The notes under the pieces are model-generated. The model saw only the letters and a program-made list of their open reading frames with translations, was not told where the DNA came from and searched no databases. The translations under genes were made by a program, and so were the position numbers. From Rhizobiaceae bacterium (GTDB taxonomy: Bacteria; Pseudomonadota; Alphaproteobacteria; Rhizobiales; Rhizobiaceae), in NCBI GenBank assembly GCA_017643025.1, contig JAEPOG010000001.1:186001-250000 (forward strand): a stretch of 64,000 nt of DNA. The letters run 5' to 3'. Below, one piece after another: positions 8,855-16,697 of this stretch. Position 1 is the first letter of the stretch. Each line of letters begins with the position of its first letter.

Positions 8855-10114
8855 ATGGCGGAATATTCTGCGTTCTCGCTCCTGAAGAACGCGCTCAACG
8901 GACATCGCGACTGGAAGCCGGCCTGGCGCAAGCCGGACCCAAAGCCTGCCTACGACGTCATCATCATCGGCGGCGGCGGACATGGCCTCGCCACTGCATA
9001 CTATCTCGCCAAGGAGCACGGCATCACCAACGTCGCCGTGCTGGAGAAGGGATGGCTGGGCTCCGGCAATATCGGCCGCAACACCACCATCGTGCGCTCC
9101 AATTATCTGCTGCCGGAATCGATCCGCTTCTATGAGTTCTCCATGAAGCTGTGGGAGAACCTCTCCCATGAGCTGAACTACAACGTCATGTTCTCGCAGC
9201 GCGGCATCCTCAACCTCGCCCATTCGCCGGCCCAGGCCGACGATTACATCCGGCGCGGCAACGCCATGCGGCTGGGCGGCGGCGACGCCGAGTGGCTGAC
9301 GCCGGAGCAGATCGCGCGCACCGCGCCGGGCGTCGACATATCTGGCTCTGCCCGTTTCCCGGTCGTCGGCGGGCTGCTGCAGCCGCGCGCCGGCACGGCG
9401 CGCCACGATGCCGTCGCTTGGGGCTACGCGCGCGGCGCCGACCGGCGCGGCGTCGACATCATCGAAAACTGCGAGGTCACAGGCTTCCTGCGTGAGGGCG
9501 ACACGATCAGCGGCGTACAGACCACGCGCGGCGAAATCCGCGCCGCCAAGGTCGCGGTCGCCGTCGCCGGCAGCACCGGCCGGGTGATGAAGCTCGCCGG
9601 CATCGACAAGCTGCCGATCGAGAGTCACGTGCTGCAGGCCTTCGTATCGGAATCGCTGAAGCCGTTTGTCGATGGTGTCGTCACCTTCGGCGCCGGTCAC
9701 CTTTACATGTCGCAGTCCGACAAGGGCGGGCTTGTCTTCGGCGGCGACATCGATGGTTACAATTCCTACGCCCAGCGCGGCAATTTGCCGGTGGTCGAGG
9801 AAGTGATGAGCGAGATGGTGGCGATGTTCCCCGCCCTCGCCCGCGTGCGGCTTCTGCGCTCATGGGGCGGCGTGATGGACATGTCGATGGACGGTTCGCC
9901 GATCATCACCACCGGCCCCCTGCCCGGCATGTATCTGAACTGCGGCTGGTGCTACGGCGGCTTCAAGGCGACGCCTGCCTCGGGCTTCTCCTTTGCCTGG
10001 ACCATCGCCCGCGACGAGCCGCACGCGATCAACGCACCATACACGTTGGACCGCTTCCACCGCGGCATCCTGATCGACGAGAAGGGCCAGGGCGCAACGC
10101 CCCGGCTTCACTAG
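8855..10114 (+). CDS. soxB: Sarcosine oxidase subunit beta
   Basis: This 419-aa catalytic subunit of heterotetrameric sarcosine oxidase oxidises sarcosine to glycine with O2. The methyl group goes to tetrahydrofolate as methylene-THF, or is released as formaldehyde with hydrogen peroxide. The FAD-binding motif DVIIIGGGGHGLATAYYLA is at about residues 33-50. His184, in ARHDAVAW, is the likely residue for covalent FMN attachment in this family; that assignment is by recalled alignment. Length and gene order (B-D-A-G) match the Corynebacterium and rhizobial operons. soxD begins 11 bp downstream. Confidence 0.95.
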   Translation: MAEYSAFSLLKNALNGHRDWKPAWRKPDPKPAYDVIIIGGGGHGLATAYYLAKEHGITNVAVLEKGWLGSGNIGRNTTIVRSNYLLPESIRFYEFSMKLWENLSHELNYNVMFSQRGILNLAHSPAQADDYIRRGNAMRLGGGDAEWLTPEQIARTAPGVDISGSARFPVVGGLLQPRAGTARHDAVAWGYARGADRRGVDIIENCEVTGFLREGDTISGVQTTRGEIRAAKVAVAVAGSTGRVMKLAGIDKLPIESHVLQAFVSESLKPFVDGVVTFGAGHLYMSQSDKGGLVFGGDIDGYNSYAQRGNLPVVEEVMSEMVAMFPALARVRLLRSWGGVMDMSMDGSPIITTGPLPGMYLNCGWCYGGFKATPASGFSFAWTIARDEPHAINAPYTLDRFHRGILIDEKGQGATPRLH

Positions 10115-10125
10115 GGAGCGGCGGT

Positions 10126-10473
10126 ATGCGTATCCCCTGCCCCTATTGCGGCCCGCGCGACGTCGGCGAATTCACCTATCAGGGCGACGCGACGGTTACC
10201 CGCCCGGATCCGGCGTCGACCGATCAAGACGGCTGGAACCGCTACGTCTACGACCGCGCCAATCCGGCTGGTAAGCACAGTGAGGTCTGGCAGCACTCCG
10301 GCGGATGCCGGGCGCATCTCATTGTCGAGCGCGATACGCTGACACACGCGGTCGGCGCGGTGCGTTACGCGCGTGGCTCCGCCACGAAAGCCGCGGCCCG
10401 GCCCGCTGCAAAGGCGGCGGCCAAGAAGACGTCGCCCCGCAAGCCGGCAACCCGCGCAAAGGCCGGCAAATGA
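10126..10473 (+). CDS. soxD: Sarcosine oxidase subunit delta, with basic tail
   Basis: This 115-aa zinc-binding subunit begins MRIPCPYCG. The four metal ligands are visible: Cys5 and Cys8 (CPYC), then His57 and Cys61 (HSGGC). The core ends near residue 85 and is followed by an Ala/Lys/Arg-rich extension of about 30 residues (for example AAKAAAKKTSPRKP) that most SoxD proteins lack. The tail is low complexity and could interact with nucleic acid or simply be disordered. The stop codon overlaps the soxA start (ATGA), so translation is coupled. Confidence 0.92.
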   Translation: MRIPCPYCGPRDVGEFTYQGDATVTRPDPASTDQDGWNRYVYDRANPAGKHSEVWQHSGGCRAHLIVERDTLTHAVGAVRYARGSATKAAARPAAKAAAKKTSPRKPATRAKAGK

Positions 10474-13463
10474 GCGGCCGCCGCATTCCCGATGGCGGGC
10501 GCATCGACCGCAACCGCCCCGTCCGCTTCAGCTTCGACGGCAGGTCCTATTCGGGCTTTGCGGGCGACACGCTGGCTTCGGCACTGCTCGCCAACGGCGT
10601 CACGCTTTTCGGCCGCTCGTTCAAATACCACCGCCCGCGCGGCGTGCTGGCCGCCGGCATCGACGAGCCGAATGCACTGGTCACCGTGCTGCGCGGCACG
10701 AAACGCGAAGCGAACATCCCGGCAACGCAGCTCGAAATCTACGACGGCCTCGTCACCGAGAGCCAGAACCGCTTTCCGTCGCTCGGCTTCGACCTCGGCG
10801 CGGTGAACCAGCTCGGCGCGCCGCTGATTTCTGCCGGCTTCTACTACAAGACTTTCATGGGCCCGGTGATCGGACCGCTGAAAGGCACGCGCTTCTGGAT
10901 GTTCTGCGAGTGGTTCATCCGCCGCGCCGCAGGCCTTGGCCGCGCCGACCACGAGCCCGACACATCGCGCTACGAGCGGATGAATGCGTTCTGCGATGTG
11001 CTGGTCGTCGGCTCCGGCCCGGCCGGAATGGCCGCAGCACGCGCGGCGGCTGGAACCGGCAAGCGGGTGATCCTGACCGAGCTCGACCCCGTCCCCGGCG
11101 GCTCGGCCAACTTGTCGGGCGAGACGATCGGCGGCAAGCCGGCCGTCGACTGGGCGGCCGACGAGGCTGCCGAACTGGCGGCACTGCCGAATGTCCGGCT
11201 GCTTACGCGCACCCATGTCTGGGGCTATTACGACGGCAACACGCTGGCCGCGCTGGAACGGCTCGGTGACCACGTTTCCAGCCAGCATGCCGGCGAGGCG
11301 CGCCATCGCCACTGGGTCATCCGCGCCGGCACTGTGGTGCTCGCCACCGGCGCCTTCGAACGTCCCATCGTCTTTCAGGGCAATGACCGTCCGGGCGTCA
11401 TGCTTGCGGGTGCTGCGCGGCGCTACACAGCAGAGTTCGGCGTTCTGCCCGGCCGCCGCGTCGCGGTGTTCACCAACAATGACAGCGCCTACCAGGCCGC
11501 CGCGCAGCTGCGCGCAGCCGGTGCGGAAATCGCTGCGATTGTCGATACCCGCCTCTCCATTTCGCCGGCGGCGCGCGATCTGGCGCAGAAGGCTGGCGGC
11601 GAACTTCTGCTCGGCCACGCCGTCAGCGCCACCGGCGGGCGCGGTGCGCTGTCCGGCATCACGGTCCAGCAGGTAGACGCCAGCGGGGGCGTTTCCGGCG
11701 AAAAGACCAATATCGCCGTCGATTGCCTTGTCGTCTCCGGCGGCTGGTCGCCGGCCATCCATCTCGCGAGCCAGGCCGGTCAGAAGCCGAAATGGGACGA
11801 GGATCTGCAGGCGTTCCTGCCGCCCGAGCCGGCGCAGAAATGGCTTGGCGCCGGCGCCTTTCTCGGCGCCGCAACCACCGCCGAAGCATTGCGTGGCGGC
11901 CGCGCCGCCGGATTGAAGGCGGCAGGCGCAATGGCGTCGCGGGCCGCATTGGAAAAGGTCGATGCGCCGGAGCTCGACCCGCACCCGGCCCCGGTGTTCG
12001 AAATCCGCGCCGACGGCGGCAAGGCTTTCGTCGACCACCAGCTCGACGTGACGGCCGACGACGTCCGCCTTGCCCATCGTGAGGGGTTCATGTCGGTCGA
12101 GCACCTGAAGCGCTACACAACGCTCGGCATGGCCACCGACCAGGGCAAGACGTCGAACGTGCCGGGCCTCGCCATCATGGCCGCGGCGCGTGGCATCTCG
12201 ATTCCCGAGGCCGGCACGACGCGCTTCCGCCCGCCCTTCGCACCGGTGTCGCTGGGATCGCTGGCGGCGGAACGTTTCGGCGAACTCAAGCCCGACCGGC
12301 TGACGCCGATGCATGACTGGCACATCGAGCGCGGTGCGCAAATGATGCCCGCAGGCCTCTGGCACCGCCCGCAGATCTACGGCTTCCCCGGCGAGACGCT
12401 GGAGCAGACTTATGTCCGCGAGGCGGCGGCGGTGCGCGAAAGCGTCGGCATCGTCGATGTCTCGACGCTCGGCAAGATCGCCGTGCAGGGGCCGGACGCG
12501 GCCGAGTTCCTCGACCGCGTGTACACCAACATGTTTTCGACGCTCGCCGTCGGCAAGGCGCGCTACGGCCTGATGCTGCGCGAGGATGGGTTGATCCTCG
12601 ACGACGGCACGACATGGCGACTCGGCGAAACCGAGTTCCTCATGACCACCACCACTGCCGCCGCCGGCAAGGTCATGCAGCATCTGGAATGCCTGCTCGA
12701 CGTCCGGTGGCCGGACATGCGGGTTTCACTGACCTCGGTCACTGATGAATGGGCAGGGGCGGCGATCGCTGGCCCCAACGCTCGAAAGGTGCTTGAGCGT
12801 GCGGTGAAAGGCACCGCCGTCGACAACGACACCCTGCCCTTCATGGGCATCGTGCGCGGCGAGATCGACGGCGCGCCGGTCATGATCTGCCGCCTCTCCT
12901 TCTCGGGCGAGCTTGCATACGAGGTCTATTGCGGCGCTGGCCACGGCACGCATGTCTGGGAAGCTCTGATGGCAGCCGGCGAGCCCTTCGGTATCCTGCC
13001 TTACGGCATGGAGGCGCTCGGCACGCTGCGCATCGAGAAGGGTCACGTCACCGGGGCCGAGATCGACGGCCGCGTCACCGCCCGTGATCTTTATCTCGAC
13101 CGGATGCTGTCGAAGAAGAAGCCCTTCGTCGGGTCCGCCATGATGGATCGCGAAGGCCTCGCGGACGAAAACCGCATACGCCTCGTCGGCATCGTCTCCC
13201 TCGACAGGCAACCGCTCGGCGGCGGCGCGCATATCGTCGAGAAGAACAGCCGTGACGAACCCAACGACAGCATCGGCCATATCACCGCCGTCTGCTATTC
13301 GCCGGCGCTGTCGAAATACATTGGCTTGGCCTTGGTGAAAGGCGGCAAGGCACGCCATGGCCAGCGCGCCTTTACCGCCGATCCGCTGCGCGGCCGCTAT
13401 GGGCCGGTCGAGATCGTCAGCCATCACTTCTTCGACCCCGACGGGAGCCGCATGCATGGTTGA
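10470..13463 (+). CDS. soxA: Sarcosine oxidase subunit alpha
   Basis: This is the 997-aa large subunit. The N-terminal 100 residues form the ferredoxin-like fold without cluster cysteines (GDTLASALLANGV, RPRGVLAAG) that is normal for this subunit. A pyridine-nucleotide oxidoreductase domain follows with DVLVVGSGPAGMAAARAA at about residue 175, which binds NAD. The C-terminal 400 residues are a GcvT-like folate-binding domain (FSGELAYEVYCGAGHG), which receives the methyl carbon. The start is the ATG overlapping the soxD stop. The frame is open further upstream but that part is antisense-like and inside soxD. Confidence 0.95.
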   Translation: MSGRRIPDGGRIDRNRPVRFSFDGRSYSGFAGDTLASALLANGVTLFGRSFKYHRPRGVLAAGIDEPNALVTVLRGTKREANIPATQLEIYDGLVTESQNRFPSLGFDLGAVNQLGAPLISAGFYYKTFMGPVIGPLKGTRFWMFCEWFIRRAAGLGRADHEPDTSRYERMNAFCDVLVVGSGPAGMAAARAAAGTGKRVILTELDPVPGGSANLSGETIGGKPAVDWAADEAAELAALPNVRLLTRTHVWGYYDGNTLAALERLGDHVSSQHAGEARHRHWVIRAGTVVLATGAFERPIVFQGNDRPGVMLAGAARRYTAEFGVLPGRRVAVFTNNDSAYQAAAQLRAAGAEIAAIVDTRLSISPAARDLAQKAGGELLLGHAVSATGGRGALSGITVQQVDASGGVSGEKTNIAVDCLVVSGGWSPAIHLASQAGQKPKWDEDLQAFLPPEPAQKWLGAGAFLGAATTAEALRGGRAAGLKAAGAMASRAALEKVDAPELDPHPAPVFEIRADGGKAFVDHQLDVTADDVRLAHREGFMSVEHLKRYTTLGMATDQGKTSNVPGLAIMAAARGISIPEAGTTRFRPPFAPVSLGSLAAERFGELKPDRLTPMHDWHIERGAQMMPAGLWHRPQIYGFPGETLEQTYVREAAAVRESVGIVDVSTLGKIAVQGPDAAEFLDRVYTNMFSTLAVGKARYGLMLREDGLILDDGTTWRLGETEFLMTTTTAAAGKVMQHLECLLDVRWPDMRVSLTSVTDEWAGAAIAGPNARKVLERAVKGTAVDNDTLPFMGIVRGEIDGAPVMICRLSFSGELAYEVYCGAGHGTHVWEALMAAGEPFGILPYGMEALGTLRIEKGHVTGAEIDGRVTARDLYLDRMLSKKKPFVGSAMMDREGLADENRIRLVGIVSLDRQPLGGGAHIVEKNSRDEPNDSIGHITAVCYSPALSKYIGLALVKGGKARHGQRAFTADPLRGRYGPVEIVSHHFFDPDGSRMHG

Positions 13464-14040
13464 GCGCGAATCCCCGCTCGGCGCGGCTTACACGCCGGGC
13501 CGCCACGGCGTCGCGGATAAACCCGGCGCGCAGATCAGCGAGCCGCGCCCCGGCTCGATCGTCGAGATCGTGGCATGGCCCGGCAGCGAAAAAGCAGCAC
13601 TCGCGGCGATCAAAGGTGCTACCGGCCTCACGCTTCCTGATCGCCCCGGCGGCGGTGCGTCAAAGGCGGGAAAGTCCGCATTCGGTTTCGCACCGGGCCG
13701 CTGGCTGGTGATCGACCAGGCGGAAGGTCTCGGCCCCGCGCTGCGTGCGGCGGTCGACTCAGAAACCGGCACGGTCACCGACCTCAGCCATGGCCGCACG
13801 GCGATCCGCATCGAAGGCGTGCGCGCCGAGTGGGTGCTGTCGAAATTCTTCGCAATCGATTTCTCCGTCGAAGCCTTCCCCGTCGGCGAAGGCCGCTCGA
13901 CCGCACATCACGACATCTTCACCCAGATTCAGCGCACGGGCGACGACCGGTTCGACGTCTACGTGTTCCGGTCCTTCGCCCGCGCCTTCTGGACCTCGCT
14001 CTGCCACGCCTCTGAAGAAGTCGGCTACGAGGTCAGCTAG
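13456..14040 (+). CDS. soxG: Sarcosine oxidase subunit gamma
   Basis: This 194-aa small subunit of sarcosine oxidase begins MVERESPLGAAY and overlaps the soxA stop by 8 bp. The family pattern is present: DLSHGRTAIRIEG in the middle, DIFTQIQRTGDDRFDVYVFRSF and FWTSLCHASEEVGYEV at the end. It stabilises the complex and resembles a half GcvT domain. It is the last gene of the operon; the convergent membrane-protein gene ends 8 bp inside it. Confidence 0.92.
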   Translation: MVERESPLGAAYTPGRHGVADKPGAQISEPRPGSIVEIVAWPGSEKAALAAIKGATGLTLPDRPGGGASKAGKSAFGFAPGRWLVIDQAEGLGPALRAAVDSETGTVTDLSHGRTAIRIEGVRAEWVLSKFFAIDFSVEAFPVGEGRSTAHHDIFTQIQRTGDDRFDVYVFRSFARAFWTSLCHASEEVGYEVS

Positions 14041-14491
14041 AGTCTGCCGTCCAGGCCAGCGCGGATAGGGTCGCGCAGTTCAGCGCAATGAAGGTAATGA
14101 CCGCGTTGATGGCGTGGCCATTCTCCCATTGCGTACGGATCGGTTCCCAATTGTCGGGCAGCGTGGTCCACTGCTCGGTGAGCGTATTCATCGGCGCGAC
14201 GCGCATGAAGAAGACGACGAGCACCAGGACCATCAGCACGAAGGCCAGTCCTGCCAGCGCCATGGGCAGCCGCTGCGCCCGGCTCAAGACAGCCAGCCCC
14301 AGCGTCGCGATCATCGATCCGAAAAGAACAAAAGCCGACATCGACCAGCCCGCATAGATATGCTGGGTCGCGAAATAGGCTTCGCGATCCATGGCCATCT
14401 TGCCGGGATATTCGATCAGATGCGCGGCCTGCGGCACCATGTATGCCGCGATCAGAATAATGGAAAAATACTGCAGGGTTCGAACCAACAT
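14033..14491 (-). CDS. Four-helix membrane protein, DUF1772/anthrone-oxygenase-like
   Basis: This 152-aa membrane protein has about four helices: residues 5-22, 48-70, 76-96 and 128-147. The loop before the last helix contains NWEPIRTQWENGHAINA, which resembles the W-x-WE-x-GH signature of DUF1772 (anthrone oxygenase-like) proteins. The family assignment is tentative and no reaction can be claimed. The 3' end overlaps soxG by 8 bp, convergent. A ribosome site (AGAGG) lies about 9 bases before the ATG. Confidence 0.7.
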   Translation of the reverse strand: MLVRTLQYFSIILIAAYMVPQAAHLIEYPGKMAMDREAYFATQHIYAGWSMSAFVLFGSMIATLGLAVLSRAQRLPMALAGLAFVLMVLVLVVFFMRVAPMNTLTEQWTTLPDNWEPIRTQWENGHAINAVITFIALNCATLSALAWTADSS

Positions 14492-14551
14492 GGGCGATCA
14501 CCTCTCTTACGATCGCCCCCCAAGACCGCCATCTACAGCGGTTACGTTGCG

Positions 14552-15316
14552 TCAGTCCAGAAACGTCACCCAGTCTTCCAGCGGCGCACGCTCCGTGCGG
14601 AAGCTGTTCTCCGGCTTCGACGTGTCCTCGTAGCCGATGGCCATGCCGCAAGTGACGATTTCCTCGTCACTGATGCCGAGGATAGGCCTGATCTGGCTGT
14701 GATAGGGCGCAAACGCCGCCTGCGGGCATGTGTGGAGCCCGCGCGAACGGGCCGCAATCATCAGCGTCTGCAGGAACATGCCGTGGTCGATCCACGAGCC
14801 TTTGTTGAGCCTGCGGTCGATAGTGAAGATCATGCCGACCGGCGCATCGAAAAAAACGAAATTGCGGTCGTGCTGGGCGCGCATGCGCTCCACGTCGCGC
14901 CGCTGGATACCGAGTGAATCATAGAGCGCGTAGCCGACTGCCCTGCGCCGCCCGAGATAGGGCTCGAAGAACTTGTCGGGATAATATTTGTACTCTTCCC
15001 ACTCGACCTTCTCGGCGCGAATGCCGGAGTTCAGGATCGCGTCGGCGATTTTCGCCTGCACCGCGCCGCGCGTCACATAGGCCTTCCAGGGCTGCATGTT
15101 GGTGCCGGACGGCGCGCGCGAAGCCAGCCTCAGCAGATCCTTGATCGTGTCGTCATCCACCGGGTCAGGAAGGAAGGCGCGAACCGAACGGCGCGTTCCG
15201 ATTGCCTCGTCCACGGTTTCCGCGAAATCGGGCTGAAGGTCTTCGTCCCGCGCAAGCATGTCACGTCCTTCCCGGGCCATGTCAGGCGCGGTCTGCGGCG
15301 AAAGTCTGATCGCCAT
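14552..15316 (-). CDS. Nitroreductase-family flavoprotein
   Basis: This 254-aa FMN-dependent oxidoreductase has the family motifs AIGTRRSVRAFLPDPV at residues 39-54 and SRAPSGTNMQPWKAYV at about 70-85, which form the FMN phosphate pocket. GSWIDHGMFLQTLMIAARSRGL and VTCGMAIGYED come near the C-terminus. It reduces nitro compounds or quinones with NAD(P)H; the substrate is unknown. It is divergent from the XRE-cupin regulator at 15414, which is the obvious candidate to control it. Confidence 0.88.
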   Translation of the reverse strand: MAIRLSPQTAPDMAREGRDMLARDEDLQPDFAETVDEAIGTRRSVRAFLPDPVDDDTIKDLLRLASRAPSGTNMQPWKAYVTRGAVQAKIADAILNSGIRAEKVEWEEYKYYPDKFFEPYLGRRRAVGYALYDSLGIQRRDVERMRAQHDRNFVFFDAPVGMIFTIDRRLNKGSWIDHGMFLQTLMIAARSRGLHTCPQAAFAPYHSQIRPILGISDEEIVTCGMAIGYEDTSKPENSFRTERAPLEDWVTFLD

Positions 15317-15353
15317 TCCCTCCGACGGGCGGCAAGCCCGCTCGACAGTACGT

Positions 15354-15376
15354 TGAAAATGATGTCTAATTTTTCA
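15354..15376. promoter_or_regulatory. Imperfect inverted repeat in the nitroreductase / XRE-cupin divergent promoter
   Basis: TGAAAAT at 15354-15360 is mirrored by ATTTTTCA at 15369-15376, with one extra T, around an 8-nt spacer. It is centred in the 97-bp gap between two divergent genes and is an operator candidate for the regulator at 15414. Only the symmetry is seen; binding is inferred. Confidence 0.35.
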
Positions 15377-15413
15377 CTGCATACCCGTCAATGAAGATTA
15401 CAGGGCAATTTTC

Positions 15414-16022
15414 ATGACCAACTCGGCGAGCCAGGTCAAGGAAAGCACGCTCACGCTTGCGCTTGAGCGCATCGACCGGCGCATTGCCCGCGACTTGCGC
15501 GCTTTGCGCCGCGCCCGCAGCCTTACACTGGCACAAATATCGGAGAGCATCGGCCGCTCGGTTGGCTGGCTGAGCCAGGTTGAGCGCGGCATTTCGATGC
15601 CGACGATGCCTGACCTGAAGCGGCTGGCCGACACGTTCGGCGTGCCCCTGAGCCTGTTTTTCAGCCGCGAGCAGCCGGCCGAACCCGAGCGCGAAGTTGT
15701 GGTTCGGGCGCACGCCCGCCGCACGCTTGGACCGACGGAGCCGGGATTGGAGGAGGAACTCCTGTCCCCCGCCCTGGGAGGCAGCTTCGAAATGCGGCGA
15801 CGCACATTTGCACCCGGCACGACGTCGGAATCGCATGCGCCGCGTGAAACCGAGGAAGCGGGCTACGTCATCGCCGGCCTGATCGATCTGGAGGTCGACG
15901 GCGTCTGGCACACCCTTCAGGCGGGCGACAGCTTCCGCTTCAAAGGCAAGAGCATGCGCTGGCGCAATGACGGCGACGGCGACGCAATTGTCATCTGGGT
16001 GATGTCGCCACCCGTCTACTGA
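15414..16022 (+). CDS. XRE-family regulator with C-terminal cupin domain
   Basis: This 202-aa protein has a helix-turn-helix at about residues 23-78 (LTLAQISESIGRSVGWLSQVERGIS) and a cupin_2 beta-barrel at about 120-198 (EAGYVIAGLIDLEVDGVW, then GDSFRFKGKSMRWRN). XRE-cupin proteins such as PuuR and SutR sense small ligands through the cupin. The ATG is preceded by AGGG. The nearest divergent gene is the nitroreductase at 14552-15316; soxBDAG is also close. The ligand cannot be read from sequence. Confidence 0.88.
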   Translation: MTNSASQVKESTLTLALERIDRRIARDLRALRRARSLTLAQISESIGRSVGWLSQVERGISMPTMPDLKRLADTFGVPLSLFFSREQPAEPEREVVVRAHARRTLGPTEPGLEEELLSPALGGSFEMRRRTFAPGTTSESHAPRETEEAGYVIAGLIDLEVDGVWHTLQAGDSFRFKGKSMRWRNDGDGDAIVIWVMSPPVY

Positions 16023-16030
16023 CGGGTTCC

Positions 16031-16057
16031 GGCCGCCGCGCTGCGCGCCCGGCGGCC
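16031..16057. terminator. Hairpin between convergent genes
   Basis: GGCCGCC at 16031-16037 pairs exactly with GGCGGCC at 16051-16057, in the 51-bp gap between the XRE-cupin gene (plus) and the small secreted protein (minus). It has no T-run on either strand, so terminator function in both directions is plausible but not certain. Confidence 0.4.
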
Positions 16058-16073
16058 ATCGCACCAAACCAGT

Positions 16074-16379
16074 CTAGTCGTCGAACAACTTGATCGGACG
16101 TTCGCAGTGATAGACCGGGCACTCATCGGTGTCCCGGGTGCTGATATAGGTGATGTTGCGCACCTCAGGGTGGTAGCAATAGCCGTTGTAGGCGACGAAG
16201 CGTTCGTAAGTGTGCTGTCCGGTGCTGATGACGACCGCACCGTTCTGCTCAATTAGCGCTTGTGTCTGATGGCATGTCATCGTTCGCGCGTCCGGCCGTG
16301 CTACTGACACCGCAACGGTTGCCGCGATGGCTGTAACGGCGATGCATGCGGTGAATGCTGTGCGTCTCAAGGGAATCAT
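16074..16379 (-). CDS. Small secreted cysteine-containing protein (101 aa)
   Basis: This frame begins MIPLRRTAFTACIAVTAIAA, an N-terminal signal or anchor. It leaves a mature part of about 70 residues with four cysteines (TCHQ, GYCYH, DECPVYHC), probably forming disulfides in the periplasm. A strong ribosome site (GAGGAGG) lies about 9 bases before the ATG. A good promoter is present at 16414-16441 (separate entry), so it is a single-gene unit. I do not recognise the family and do not assign a function. Confidence 0.7.
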   Translation of the reverse strand: MIPLRRTAFTACIAVTAIAATVAVSVARPDARTMTCHQTQALIEQNGAVVISTGQHTYERFVAYNGYCYHPEVRNITYISTRDTDECPVYHCERPIKLFDD

Positions 16380-16413
16380 GGGCGGAGCCTCCTCTTACAT
16401 CCCTTCGAGGGCA

Positions 16414-16441
16414 AAGATAGGCACAAGCCAGCGCACGTCAA
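16414..16441 (-). promoter_or_regulatory. Promoter of the small secreted protein gene
   Basis: Read on the minus strand, TTGACG (16441-16436) and TATCTT (16419-16414) are separated by 16 bp and lie 34 bp before the start codon. It sits downstream of the sRNA terminator at 16469-16507, which shows that the terminator belongs to a separate transcript. Confidence 0.55.
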
Positions 16442-16468
16442 TTGCGGCTTCGTGTCGATGGCAGCTCG

Positions 16469-16572
16469 AAAAAGGGCCCTGCCCGGCGCCTCGTACACCG
16501 GGCAGGGGTGGAAGTTGCGAGCCGCGCTGGGGATGCGACCCGCATCTAACCGCGGTTGGGAACTTCTTCCAC
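16469..16572 (-). ncRNA. Candidate structured small RNA with intrinsic terminator
   Basis: Reading the minus strand from 16572, three nested perfect helices can be drawn. GTGGAAG (16572-16566) pairs with CTTCCAC (16514-16508); inside it CCGCG pairs with CGCGG; and at the tip GATGC pairs with GCATC. A 10-bp GC-rich hairpin follows (16507-16498 with 16486-16477, loop 11 nt), then CCC and a run of five T. No protein frame or minus-strand gene accounts for this terminator. A separate promoter for the next gene lies downstream. I see no strong consensus promoter upstream, so the 5' end is uncertain and may extend toward 16640. I do not recognise a named RNA family. Confidence 0.5.
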
Positions 16573-16697
16573 TTCTAAATCTTTGCCCGATTCCGCCTAC
16601 GGCTAAATTGCGCGATCACGGAACATGCATTTTTTGATCCCGTTCGAACTCCGTGCCATGTGATTGTTTGGAAATGCAAAACAGGTGAGATTGAACA

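Noticed and set aside
10365..12683. A 772-codon open frame antisense to soxD/soxA
   Set aside because: Shadow frame; soxA has complete family motifs along its whole length.
16590..16660. A tRNA-like T-loop motif (GTTCGAA) in the gap before selO
   Set aside because: No acceptor, anticodon or D-arm pairing can be drawn around it; more likely part of the selO promoter region.
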